DNA from: Myxococcales bacterium
Lineage (GTDB): Bacteria > Myxococcota_A > Polyangia > Haliangiales > Haliangiaceae
DNA: 64,000 bases
NCBI GenBank assembly: GCA_016794525.1
Contig: JAEUJY010000059.1
Coordinates: 1-64,000, forward strand
Reading direction: 5' to 3'
Positions 8,760-20,019 of the stretch are shown piece after piece (the first letter of the stretch is position 1; each line of letters starts with the position of its first letter). A model generated the notes under the pieces. That model saw only the letters and a program-made list of their open reading frames with translations, had not been told where the DNA came from and ran no database searches. A program made the position numbers and the translations under genes.

Positions 8760-8788
8760 CGCGCGGCCGCGTGGCCCGTGAGGACCCG

Positions 8789-10851
<2,063 letters not shown>

Positions 10852-13800
10852 CTACGCCCAGCCGCCGCCGATCTCGAGGATCTCGGCGTTCTTGCGCACC
10901 GCCGCGGTGTAGGCGCGCATGGCCATGATCGGCGTCAACACGTAGGCGCTGTTGTGGGGGTGGGCCTGCTCCGCGGCCGAGTTGTAGTAGGCGCGCTCGG
11001 CCGTGAGCAGCCCGGTGCGCAGCCGCGGTTGCATGAACTCCCGCAGCTGGTGGTAGGTCTGCTTCATCCCGGCCTCCAGCTGATCGGAGATCCGGGTCCG
11101 CCAGGCCGACGCGCTGACGCCCGAGGGGCGGTTGGCGACGAAGGCCCGACGGTCGGTCGCGGTGCGGCGCGAGGCGTCGACCCAGTCGGTGTGGGCCGCA
11201 TCGCTGGCCACCAGGCGCCCGCGCATGGCCTGAAAGAACGTCGCGCGCAAGATGGCGGCCGAGCCGCGCTCACCCGTCGACACGCTGGGGAAGTCCTCGG
11301 GGCTGTTGTGGATGTGCAACGCGGCGTGGCGGTGGGTCGGCGCGGCTAGCAGGATCGTCGGCATGCCCGGTCCACGCTGGCTGGGGTTGGTCCCCACCAC
11401 CTCGGTGGGCATGCGGATCGAACCGACCTGCGTCACCTGGGGGGAGGCACCGCCGCCGGTGGTGGTGATCCTCCCGCTGGCGCCGTAGAACTCGGGGACG
11501 CTGGTGATGTGCTCGAACGCCTTCACGTCGTCATGCAGGTTCGAGAAGTACTCGAGCAAGACGAACTGGGTGATGTGGTGCGACTCGCGCTCGGGACCAC
11601 GCTGGTTGAGGAAGGTGCCGACCCGCAGGCCGATCTGGGGCGTGGCGTTGTTGCCGTCCCCGGGCGCGGCGTAGGTGGCGGCCTCCGGGAGGAGCGTGGG
11701 ATCGAGGTCGCCCCCGGTGAGCGCCATGCGGATGGTCTCGGCCACCGCGGTGATGACCCGCGGCGCCAGCCGGTAGCTCGGCGTGAGCCCCGGCCGGGTG
11801 GTCCAGTTCGAGGCGTCGAGGCCGAACCCGGCGAGCACGTCCTGGGTGTGGCGGAGGACCATCGCCCGCTTGCGCACCTCGTTGAGCGACGTGTACGCGG
11901 TGACCCGGACCTGCGCGTCCAGGTCGGCGATCGCGACGTCGATCGCGGCCGTCACCAGCCGGGTCTGCGCCGGGATCATCGGCAGGTGGAGGGTCGCCAC
12001 GGTCACACGCGACAGCGTCAGCGGGGCGGTCGTCGAGGTGACGGTCGCGAACTCGATGTGGACCAGGATGCCGGTGACATCGAGGAGGTGGCGACTGAGC
12101 GCGGCCTCGAAGGCCTCGACCCGGAGCGTGCGCACCGGCGTGGCGGCGGCGCTCGCGCCCCCGGCGGTCGAGCTCGACGGCGGGGTCGGCGCTTGCTGGG
12201 TGGTGTCGCGCGCCAGATCGTCGATCCGCGACGAGAACGCGGTCCAGCGATCGGGCTCGAGGATGCGCTCCGAGATGAGCCTGATCGCCTGGGTGTCGCG
12301 CCACGGCTCGAGGTAGGTGACGGCGGCCGACCCCGACCCGGCGCGGAACCGCGTCTGCACGTCGGTGGCGACGTTGCTGATCTGCCGGCGGATGTCGTCG
12401 GTCAGGTGCGACGCGGTCGTGGCCGAGTCGCCCTCGACGGTGTGGGCGATGCTCGCCGGCGACGCCATCAGCGCCAGCACCCGGCCCAGCCACTCGATCG
12501 ACAGCGCCGGCTGGAGGCCGGCGGCGTCGCCCACGCCGACGTCGACCGGGCCCCGGCCCGAGCGACCACGGACCGTCGCCGCGACGCGATCGGCCGCGGC
12601 CTCGCGCGCGGGGTCGAAGCGCAACCCGCGCCCGGGCGCGCCCACGCGCGGCGCCGCGTCGTGACGACCGCCGAGCGGGCGCGGTCCGGTCTGCTGCAAG
12701 ACGTGGGTGAGCTCGTGGTGGAAGATGTCGCGACCGGCGCCGCTGCCGGTCACGACCCGCGGCCCCATGTACACGTGGCTGCCGGTGGTCACGGCCTCGG
12801 CGCCGAACCGTCCGGCCATGGCCGCGCCGTCGGCGCCGCGGTGCACGCGGACGTGCCCGAAGTCGTGCCCGAAGGAGGCCTCCGCGGCGCGCCGCTCGCC
12901 GCGCGGCAGCGGGTCACCACCGGTCACCGCCGGCACCGGCCCGCCGAGCCCACCGGTGGCGCGGTAGCCCTCGACCTCGATCGGGATGTCGGCGTTGTCG
13001 GCCGGCTCGTCGACCTCGTCCTCGAAGCCGGCGGTGTCGAACTGGAGCACCATGGGTCGGCTGCCCAGGTTGCCGGCCTCGGTGCGGAACCACCCGCGCA
13101 CCTCGTCGGGCAGGAACGACACGTCCGCGAGCTGGCCGAGCACGCCGCCCACCACGTCGTCGCGCACCCTGGTCAGGGCGTTCACCACCGGCCCCGAGGT
13201 GACGCGGCCGCTGTCGTCGGCGGCACCGAAGATCTGCCGGTACAGCGTGTTGGGATCCGCGAAGCGGGCCAGCCGCGTGGCGATCGCAGTCTCGACGCGG
13301 TCCCGCACGTGCGCGGCCTCCAGCAAGCGCAGCACGCCGCCGGCCACCAGGCGGTAGCGGCGCGGCAGGCTCCGCACCACCAGGTCGATCGCGATGTGCA
13401 AGAGGTCGGCGGGATCGACCAGCTGGTAGGGCAGCCGCAAGGTCGACAGCCCGTCGAGCATCGCCGACATGCGTTGCGGCACGCTGGTCATCGCCTGGGT
13501 CATGGCGGCGACCGGGTCGAGCTCGCCGTCGTCGTCGATGAAGCTGGCCAGCGTCAGCGACGGCGCGTCCGCGGCGAGCTCGGTGCCGAGCTCGCTCAGG
13601 GCGATGGCCCGCGGCAGGTTGTCGGAGATGAAGCGCATCACGCGCGGCACGTAGCGGCGCTCGAACAGGAACTCCTGGACCCGCTCGACGCCACGCCGGG
13701 TGCGCCCCTGGGCCCGCCCGAACGCCCCGACCAGGTTGCGCCCGAGGCCCCAGATGCGGCGGATCACGCGACCCAGGCGACCGGCGCGCCCCTGGGCGGT

Positions 13801-16800
13801 GGCCGCGGCCGGCGGCGGCGTCGGCGCGCGGGTCAGCTCGCCGAGGTGGTTGTGGTTGAACAGGAAGTACTCGAAGAGCAGCTGCGGATCGAGCACCGCG
13901 GTCACCGCGCCGCCCAGCGCGCGGAGCACCTCCTCGGGGTTTTCGCGCAACAGCTGCAGCACCGTGTCCATCTCGCCGCTGGCGATGAACTCGACGATGC
14001 TCAGCGCGAAGCGCGTGATCATGAGCACCTGACCGGCGCCGGGCACGAACTCCAGGCCGGTCATCAGCAGATCGACGTAGGTCTCGAGCACCTCGGCCAG
14101 GACCGCCAGCGACGCCGAGATCGCCGCCATCCCCACCGCTCGCGAGATCGTCGTCAGCCGCGCCACGTCGCTGCCGTGGACCCGGTAGCGCCGCCGCGTC
14201 GCGCCCTCACCGATGTCGATCACCATCAGCTCGGCCGATCCCGACAGCGGACTCCCATCGAGCTCGGTGAGCTGCGCCGGCGAGGCGCCGACCGCCTCGT
14301 GGAACGCGAACGAGCGCGTGAGCGACACGATCCGATAGCGCACGCCCTCGTGGTGAAACTCGGACCGGATCGGCAGCGCCGCGCCGCCGCCGACGCTCTC
14401 GACGTAGTTCTCCTCGCTGGTGGCCAGCGCGGCCGTCTTCCACGCGCGCATCCCGAACTGGGCCTGCACCGCGGCGTCGGCGCGCCGCAGGACCTCGAGC
14501 AACGCGTCGATGCGCTGCCGCCGCGGCGTGGTCCAGGCGGGGTCGACGAGGTCGGACGCGACCTCGCGCGCATGCCTGAGCGCGTCGGGCGTGGCCGAGG
14601 CGAGGCCGTCGACCACGGTCGCCGCGTGCGTGACGAGCTCGCGCAGGCCGACCCGGATGTCCCAGCGCAGCCGCGTGATGTCGGCGTCGGCGAGGCTGCC
14701 ACCCGGGCTGACGCCGACCAGGATCGAGAACCGCGGCAGCAGCTCCATCACCAGCGCCGCGACCTGGAGATCCTGGTCCTCGGGCGGGTAGATCGCGGCC
14801 AGGAAGCGGTCGATCGAGCGGAACACCTCGTTGGGGATCTGGTAGCGGACGAAGTTCGTGCCCTCGGCGGTGTCGAACGAGGCGCCCGGGTAGCCGTCGA
14901 TCAGCGTGGTCAGCGCGGCGACGCGGCGATGGCGCAGGTCGGTGGTCGCGGCGCGACCGGCGGCACGCAGCTCGTCGTGGGCCGTGGTGCGCTGGCGGAT
15001 CATCCCCTCGTGGAAGTTGGTGATCTCGTCGCGCACGGCCGCCGGCGGTTCGGCCGGGGCCTCGAGCGCGTCGGACAGGGCGCGCAGCCACGCCTCCGCC
15101 TCGAGCCCAGCGATCGCGCGGAGGGTCGGTGCGGTCGCGGCCGCGGGGGCGGCGGTGCGGACCTGGTGCGCCAGGATGAGCTGGTCGAACAGCGACCCGC
15201 GGAGCCGGCTCACCAGCTGGAGCAGGTCGGGCAGCATCCAGAAGTACGCGCGACTCACGGGCTCGTGCGGCGTCAGGTGCCACGTGCGGCCGGCTTCGAC
15301 CGCGTGGTCGCGGACGTACTGCGCGGTCAACGGATTGGACCACAGGAACTCGCCGAAACGCTCGGCGTCGTCCGGCCGCAGCGCCGCCTGCACCTCGCCG
15401 TCGAAGTAGTGGCGGACCGGCGCCACGAACTGCGCCCGGCCCTCGCGCAGGGCGTCGTTCCACACCGTGTCGCCGTGGCTGGGATCGTCCAGCCGGGCGC
15501 GCACGCGGCGCGCCAGGTCCTCGTACTGCAGCCGCTGGTACAGGGCGACCAGATCGTTGACCGTGATCGGCGCGATCCCGTGGATCAGCATGGACCCCGG
15601 CACGTCGTCGAGCAACCGCCCGATCTGCGTCTCCGAGTTGGCGTGCCACGTGCCCACCAGCGCGACGTAGCTCTCGGATTGCGCGGTGGCAGTGGCGGTC
15701 GCGGCCTGGCGGTTGCCCCGCACCTGATCCGCCAGGCCGACGAGCCCATCCCACCCGACGGCGACGGCCACGTCGCGGAGCCAGCGCGCGACGCGGCTGC
15801 GGTGAACGATGCGCAGGTCGGGCGCCCGGACCGCCGCGCCACCGTTGGCCAGCCGACGCTCGCGGTCTCGGTCGGCGTCGGCGTCGTAGTCACCCAGGAT
15901 GCGGTCGAGCTCGACGAGCTGGCGCGCCATGGCCAGGAGCGGAACGATCTCGACGGCACGCGGGGTGCGGCCCTCCCACGCCGCGCGCTGCACGCGATTG
16001 ACCATCGTCCGGACCGGCAGCTCGAACCGCCGCCGCACCTCGGCGATCAGGTTGCGCCGCAAGGCCTGCACCGCCGCCGCGTACGAGGCCTGGCTCGGGA
16101 AGCGGCCGTCGCTGTCGAGCGCCAGCACCGCCTCGAAGCGCGCCGTGTAGTCGACGCGCAGCGTCTCGAACTCGGGCCGGCTGCCGCCGCGGAGGAGCGC
16201 GTCCTGCACGGCGGCCACACGATCCGCGTCGTCACGGCTGGTCCCGATCACCTGATCGAGGACCGCGATCGCCAGCCCCGCCGCGTGGTCGTAGTGGGGC
16301 ACCAGGGCCTGCACCAGCGGGACGACCTGATCCGACTCGGCGATCGACGCGCTCCCCGCCCGCACCCCGGCGCACCACGATCGCAGCTGGACCGCGACCT
16401 GCCGTCGCTCGTCCATCGTGAGCGACGCCAGCCCGCCGCGACGCCCGGTGGCCAACCGCGCCATGCGATGGATCAGCTCGGGTTGCCACGCGTGCAACCG
16501 CCTCACCGCCGCGACCGTCGCCAGCGTGCGCTCGGTCGCGGGGACGGTGGTGTCGCCTCGCGTCACGCCCACGATGCCGGTCGCGGCGGGGGCGGCCTCG
16601 AGGATCGCCCGCAGCGGCGCGGGTCCGTCGCCCACCTGCTGGATGTCGGTGGTGACCCCGAACAGGTAGTCGAGCACGGACAGCACGAAGTCGTCGAAGT
16701 GCATGCCGGCGAACAACGGTCCGTCCCACCGCGCCACCACGTCGATCTCCGCCGGGTGGGCCGTGGCCAGCGCCACGAAGAAGTCGCGCGAGAAGAACGT

Positions 16801-17640
16801 GGTGCGGATGTCGTGGCCGGCGAACAGCGCCGCCGCCTCGGCGTGGCGCCCGCCGGCCTTCAGCAGATCCATCACGTAGGACTGGATCGTCCACGGCGCG
16901 CGCAGGACCGGCGGGTCCCCGCTGGCCACGCTCGCCGGGTTGTCGCGCACCTGCGCCGCCAGCGCGTCGAGCACCGCCGCGTCGCCCTGCATGCGGCGGG
17001 TGAAGTCGGTGCGGCGCACGTAGCCGCTCAGCTCGGCGTCGACCGGGTCGTCGGCCGCGACGTGACGCTCGCCGATCTCGGCGTAGGTCGGCACCGCGGT
17101 CGACGACGGGATCTCGATCGGGTCGCGCTGGATCGGCCCGGCGCCGGCGACGTCGACCACGCCGAGCCGACCGTCGGGGCCGCGGCGGCCGACCTGCTGC
17201 AGCACGTGGGCGACCTCGTGGGCCAGCAGCTCGTCGGCGTCGGCCTTGGCCGCCTCGCCCGCCCCCAGCACGACGTGCCGCCCGGCGGCGAACGCCCGCG
17301 CGCCGGCCTGGCGCGCCAGCGCCGCGGCGGCCGGGCCGTCGTGGACCCGCACGGCCGCCAGATCGGCGCCGAACACCGCCTCGAGGCGGGTGCGCTCGGT
17401 GGCGCGCAGCGGGCGGCCGTCGGCGAGCGCCGGGGTCGGCGCCGCGGCCGCGGCGTCGAAGCGCAGCGGCGCGCCGAGCAGGCCGACCTGGGCCGCGCGC
17501 GCGGCGGCGTCGGCCTGGCGCTCGAGCCACCCGTCGGAGCGGGCCGCCGCCACCAGCGGCGGCGACGCCGCGACCACCGCGCGCGGCGCGCGCGGCGCCG
17601 GGCGGTTCGCACGTCTGGCGGGCCGCACCAGCGTCGACAT
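10852..17640 (-). CDS. Giant protein with two DUF4157 (eCIS-core) metalloprotease-like domains and a His-rich, toxin-like C-terminus
   Basis: 2262 residues from ATG 17640 (MSTLVRPARRANRP), 32 nt downstream of the holA stop. Domain 1 (about 75-150) is a DUF4157 module ending in HEVAHVLQQ (His141-Glu142-His145). Domain 2 (about 1575-1650) is a second DUF4157 module, LPRGERRAAEASFGHDFGHV, ending in HELTHVLQQ (H1642-E1643-H1646). Between them lie about 1400 residues, mostly helical, with a hydrophobic stretch near 1165-1215 (VPGAGQVLMITRFALSIVEF). The C-terminus has ERESHHITQFVLLEYF (His2021-His2022) and THRHAALHIHNSPEDF near 2104, resembling the His-rich motifs of HNH/Endo VII-type toxins; that is my inference. 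DUF4157 is known as the domain typical of cargo for extracellular contractile injection systems and of other polymorphic toxins. No signal peptide. No sheath, tube or baseplate genes lie in this window, so any secretion machine is elsewhere. Two DUF4157 copies in one uninterrupted chain look like an effector fusion. Confidence 0.9.
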   Translation of the reverse strand: MSTLVRPARRANRPAPRAPRAVVAASPPLVAAARSDGWLERQADAAARAAQVGLLGAPLRFDAAAAAPTPALADGRPLRATERTRLEAVFGADLAAVRVHDGPAAAALARQAGARAFAAGRHVVLGAGEAAKADADELLAHEVAHVLQQVGRRGPDGRLGVVDVAGAGPIQRDPIEIPSSTAVPTYAEIGERHVAADDPVDAELSGYVRRTDFTRRMQGDAAVLDALAAQVRDNPASVASGDPPVLRAPWTIQSYVMDLLKAGGRHAEAAALFAGHDIRTTFFSRDFFVALATAHPAEIDVVARWDGPLFAGMHFDDFVLSVLDYLFGVTTDIQQVGDGPAPLRAILEAAPAATGIVGVTRGDTTVPATERTLATVAAVRRLHAWQPELIHRMARLATGRRGGLASLTMDERRQVAVQLRSWCAGVRAGSASIAESDQVVPLVQALVPHYDHAAGLAIAVLDQVIGTSRDDADRVAAVQDALLRGGSRPEFETLRVDYTARFEAVLALDSDGRFPSQASYAAAVQALRRNLIAEVRRRFELPVRTMVNRVQRAAWEGRTPRAVEIVPLLAMARQLVELDRILGDYDADADRDRERRLANGGAAVRAPDLRIVHRSRVARWLRDVAVAVGWDGLVGLADQVRGNRQAATATATAQSESYVALVGTWHANSETQIGRLLDDVPGSMLIHGIAPITVNDLVALYQRLQYEDLARRVRARLDDPSHGDTVWNDALREGRAQFVAPVRHYFDGEVQAALRPDDAERFGEFLWSNPLTAQYVRDHAVEAGRTWHLTPHEPVSRAYFWMLPDLLQLVSRLRGSLFDQLILAHQVRTAAPAAATAPTLRAIAGLEAEAWLRALSDALEAPAEPPAAVRDEITNFHEGMIRQRTTAHDELRAAGRAATTDLRHRRVAALTTLIDGYPGASFDTAEGTNFVRYQIPNEVFRSIDRFLAAIYPPEDQDLQVAALVMELLPRFSILVGVSPGGSLADADITRLRWDIRVGLRELVTHAATVVDGLASATPDALRHAREVASDLVDPAWTTPRRQRIDALLEVLRRADAAVQAQFGMRAWKTAALATSEENYVESVGGGAALPIRSEFHHEGVRYRIVSLTRSFAFHEAVGASPAQLTELDGSPLSGSAELMVIDIGEGATRRRYRVHGSDVARLTTISRAVGMAAISASLAVLAEVLETYVDLLMTGLEFVPGAGQVLMITRFALSIVEFIASGEMDTVLQLLRENPEEVLRALGGAVTAVLDPQLLFEYFLFNHNHLGELTRAPTPPPAAATAQGRAGRLGRVIRRIWGLGRNLVGAFGRAQGRTRRGVERVQEFLFERRYVPRVMRFISDNLPRAIALSELGTELAADAPSLTLASFIDDDGELDPVAAMTQAMTSVPQRMSAMLDGLSTLRLPYQLVDPADLLHIAIDLVVRSLPRRYRLVAGGVLRLLEAAHVRDRVETAIATRLARFADPNTLYRQIFGAADDSGRVTSGPVVNALTRVRDDVVGGVLGQLADVSFLPDEVRGWFRTEAGNLGSRPMVLQFDTAGFEDEVDEPADNADIPIEVEGYRATGGLGGPVPAVTGGDPLPRGERRAAEASFGHDFGHVRVHRGADGAAMAGRFGAEAVTTGSHVYMGPRVVTGSGAGRDIFHHELTHVLQQTGPRPLGGRHDAAPRVGAPGRGLRFDPAREAAADRVAATVRGRSGRGPVDVGVGDAAGLQPALSIEWLGRVLALMASPASIAHTVEGDSATTASHLTDDIRRQISNVATDVQTRFRAGSGSAAVTYLEPWRDTQAIRLISERILEPDRWTAFSSRIDDLARDTTQQAPTPPSSSTAGGASAAATPVRTLRVEAFEAALSRHLLDVTGILVHIEFATVTSTTAPLTLSRVTVATLHLPMIPAQTRLVTAAIDVAIADLDAQVRVTAYTSLNEVRKRAMVLRHTQDVLAGFGLDASNWTTRPGLTPSYRLAPRVITAVAETIRMALTGGDLDPTLLPEAATYAAPGDGNNATPQIGLRVGTFLNQRGPERESHHITQFVLLEYFSNLHDDVKAFEHITSVPEFYGASGRITTTGGGASPQVTQVGSIRMPTEVVGTNPSQRGPGMPTILLAAPTHRHAALHIHNSPEDFPSVSTGERGSAAILRATFFQAMRGRLVASDAAHTDWVDASRRTATDRRAFVANRPSGVSASAWRTRISDQLEAGMKQTYHQLREFMQPRLRTGLLTAERAYYNSAAEQAHPHNSAYVLTPIMAMRAYTAAVRKNAEILEIGGGWA

Positions 17641-17672
17641 CCCGCCGCCAGCGTACACCCGCGGGCGCGCGA

Positions 17673-18725
17673 TCAGCCGGCCAGCTGCACCAGCTCGACC
17701 GCCAGCCGCTCCAGCAGCACGCGCTCGCCGAGGCCGCGGCCCAGCGTCTTCTGGGCGGCGCCGGTGGCGGCGCCGTCGGTGAACACGCCGACCAGGCCGG
17801 GATCGGGGTGGCCCTTGAGCGCCCAGTCGGCGGCGGCGACCAGCTCGATCGCGCGGGCCAGCGCCGCCGGGCGGTAGCGGCGCGCCTGCGACGTCAGCTT
17901 GTCGACGACGAACGGCGGGACGCCGAGGCGGGCCGGCAGCTCGCGCGGGCCGACGCCCTCGGCGCGCGCGACGTGGCACAGCTCGAGCTGGCGCAGGTGG
18001 CGGGCCAGCATGGCCAGCACGCCGATCGCGCTCTGCCGCTGCTCGGTCAGCGAGTCGACCGCCAGCAGCGCGGCGGTCGGGTCGCCGGCGCCGATCGCGT
18101 CGGTCAGCTCGAACACCGAGCGCTCGCGGGTGTCGGCGACCAGGTCGTCGACGTCGTCGGCGCTGACCGGCCGCCCGCCGGCGTAGAGCGCGAGCTGATC
18201 GATCGTCAGCGCCAGCCGCGACAGGTCACCGCCGATCGCCCCCGCCAGGCGGTCGATCGCGTCGGCGGCCAGCCGCACGCCGCGGCGATCGGCCTCGGCG
18301 CGGATCCAGCCGTCGATCCGCTTGGGCGCCACCAGCTCGTGGATCACGCCGCGCTTGGCCGCGGTGGCGTAGAACTTGAGCCGCTTGTCGAGCTTGCTGG
18401 TGACCATGAACAGCACCGTCGACGGCGACGGCGCGTCGAGGTACGGGATCAGCGCGGCGAGCTCGTCGGCCACCATCGGCGCCAGGTCGCGCACGAACAC
18501 CATCCGCCGGGCGCCCATCATCGGCAGCGTCTGGCACGCGCTGACGATCCGCGCGCCGGTCGGCTTGCCCTCGATGACGTCGTAGTTCCAGGCCCGCATC
18601 GACGCCGGCACCGCGGCGTCGCGGACCGCGTGCAGCGCGCGCTCGACCAGGATCGGGTGCTCGGACGCGACCAGGTAGATCGGGTCGAGCTTGCCGGCGG
18701 CGGCGGCGGTGACCAGGTCGCTCAC
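17673..18725 (-). CDS. holA: DNA polymerase III, delta subunit (clamp loader)
   Basis: 350 residues from GTG 18725 (VSDLVTAAAAGKLDPIYLVA). This start gives the usual HolA length and avoids overlap with the divergent gene at 18850. HolA opens the beta clamp within the clamp-loader. Family marks: LDPIYLVASEHPILVERALH, RRMVFVRDLAPM, STVLFMVTSKLDKRLKFYA, DRLAGAIGGDLSRLALTIDQ, VFELTDAIGAGDPTAAL and the C-terminal RRYRPAALARAIELVAAADW. N-terminal AAA+ fold without Walker motifs, as usual for delta. Single gene; it ends 32 nt before the giant DUF4157 start. Confidence 0.93.
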   Translation of the reverse strand: MSDLVTAAAAGKLDPIYLVASEHPILVERALHAVRDAAVPASMRAWNYDVIEGKPTGARIVSACQTLPMMGARRMVFVRDLAPMVADELAALIPYLDAPSPSTVLFMVTSKLDKRLKFYATAAKRGVIHELVAPKRIDGWIRAEADRRGVRLAADAIDRLAGAIGGDLSRLALTIDQLALYAGGRPVSADDVDDLVADTRERSVFELTDAIGAGDPTAALLAVDSLTEQRQSAIGVLAMLARHLRQLELCHVARAEGVGPRELPARLGVPPFVVDKLTSQARRYRPAALARAIELVAAADWALKGHPDPGLVGVFTDGAATGAAQKTLGRGLGERVLLERLAVELVQLAG

Positions 18726-18849
18726 GGCCGGCAAGGTACACCGCCGGACCGACGTCGGGGCGTCTGGCGCCGCCCTCGCCTCGCGCCGCCCGGCGGGTCG
18801 TGGTAGATGGTCGGGAGATCGCGGGCACGCACCGGGATCGCCGCCCGCC

Positions 18850-19353
18850 ATGACCTCGCGCACCTCCGGCAAGCCCGATCCCGCCTCCGACGACGAGGCC
18901 GATGACGCTCCCCGCAGCGCCGGCGAGCGCCTGGCGATCGACTTCGTCCACGCCCGCGGTCAGCACCTGCGCTGGATCCTGATCGGCGGCATCGTCGGCG
19001 CGCTGTGCATCCGCAGCCTCGGGACGCTCGGCCAGGTCGCCGGCGTCGCGCTGGTGGCGTGGGGCCTGTGGAACGCCTGGAAGTTCGCCCAGACCTTCCG
19101 CTTCCCCGCCGGCACGGTGGTGGTGGCCGGCGACGAGGTCGAGCTGCCGCGCGGGCTGTGCCGCGGCGCACCCACCCGGCTGCAGCGCGCCGACGTGTCG
19201 GCGGTGTACTTCCTGCGCCGCGCGGTGCCGTGGACGCAGGCGGCGCCGGTGCTGGTGGTCGAGGCCAAGGGCGAGGCGTACGTCTACCCGCGCGACTGGT
19301 TCGAGAGCGAGTCCGATCAGCGGCGCATCGTCGACGAGCTGACGCCGTCGTGA
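18850..19353 (+). CDS. Membrane protein with a PH-like cytoplasmic domain
   Basis: 167 residues from ATG 18850. An acidic disordered N-terminus (DPASDDEADDAPRS) is followed by two close hydrophobic helices (WILIGGIVGALCIRSL; VAGVALVAWGLWNAWKFA) and a beta-rich domain (TVVVAGDEVELPRGLCRG...APVLVVEAKGEAYVYPRDWF) that looks like a bacterial PH-type fold. No enzyme motif. It overlaps the next gene by 4 nt (GTGA), so the two are translationally coupled. Confidence 0.75.
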   Translation: MTSRTSGKPDPASDDEADDAPRSAGERLAIDFVHARGQHLRWILIGGIVGALCIRSLGTLGQVAGVALVAWGLWNAWKFAQTFRFPAGTVVVAGDEVELPRGLCRGAPTRLQRADVSAVYFLRRAVPWTQAAPVLVVEAKGEAYVYPRDWFESESDQRRIVDELTPS

Positions 19354-19829
19354 TCGGCCGCGCCGCCGCGGTGGCGGTGGTCGCGGCGCTGGCGGCCACG
19401 CCGGCCGCAGCCGAGCCGGTCGACCTCGGCCCGGCGTCGCTGGCGCTCGACGGCGCGTGGGCCGGGCCGCCGGCCACGCCCGACGGCGTCACCCGCACCC
19501 GCGGCGACGCCACGCTGATCGTCGTGCGCTACGACGTCGGCAACCTGCCGGCGTGGCGCGAGGCCACCCGCGCCGCCCACGTCGACGCGATCGTCCGCGG
19601 CTTCGCGGCCACCGCCGGCTACGCCGAGCTGGGGCGGACGCTGGGCAAGACCGGCCCGGCCGGCGTGCCCACCCTCGACCTGACGTTCCGCCGCCGCGGC
19701 CCCCACGGCGCCGAGGTGGTCGCGGCCCGGGTGCTCCTGTTCCGCACGCTGACGATGGTGGCGATCGCCGCCGCGCCCCGCGACCGCGCCGCCGTCGACG
19801 CCGCGGTGCGCGCGCTGACCCCGGACTGA
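19350..19829 (+). CDS. Secreted protein, unknown function
   Basis: 159 residues from GTG 19350 inside the preceding stop. A signal peptide (AAAVAVVAALAATPAAA) precedes an alpha/beta domain: ASLALDGAWAGPPATPDGVT, ATLIVVRYDVGNLPAWREAT, PTLDLTFRRRG, VLLFRTLTMVAIAAAP and a final helix DRAAVDAAVRALTPD. The layout resembles small envelope proteins that bind hydrophobic ligands, but I do not recognise a family. Followed 6 nt later by a hairpin of the recurrent 3'-end type. Confidence 0.68.
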   Translation: MIGRAAAVAVVAALAATPAAAEPVDLGPASLALDGAWAGPPATPDGVTRTRGDATLIVVRYDVGNLPAWREATRAAHVDAIVRGFAATAGYAELGRTLGKTGPAGVPTLDLTFRRRGPHGAEVVAARVLLFRTLTMVAIAAAPRDRAAVDAAVRALTPD

Positions 19830-19835
19830 ACGACT

Positions 19836-19884
19836 GGGGAGGTTTGTCGACAAACCTCCCCCCGCGGGGTCATGCCCCCGCGGG
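19836..19884 (+). terminator. Tandem 3'-end hairpins
   Basis: A perfect 26-bp palindrome, arms GGGGAGGTTTGTC/GACAAACCTCCCC (19836-19861), starts 6 nt after the stop at 19829. It is followed by a second stem CCCGCGGGG/CCCCGCGGG with a TCATGC loop (19861-19884). No U-tract. The loop TCGA and arm composition match the hairpins after proS, the beta-barrel gene and the 83-residue gene. Confidence 0.6.
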
Positions 19885-20019
19885 TCCCCCGTCCGATACG
19901 CGAGAGTCCACGACGCGCGACGCCCGGCGCGCTGAGCGTCGATCGCCCGAAACACGGACGAGCGCGGATTCCGGGCGGCCCGCCTGTCACATCGGCGGTC
20001 GACCGGGCTCAATGGAACC

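Noticed and set aside
10852-17640. Full eCIS or T6SS locus
   Set aside because: No sheath, tube, spike, baseplate or ATPase gene is present in the window; only the effector-like gene is seen.
11509-17877. 2122-residue open frame on the plus strand opposite the DUF4157 gene
   Set aside because: Composition (D/V/R/H-rich, no domain motifs, no plausible start region) is that of a high-GC antisense shadow; the minus-strand frame has clear domains.
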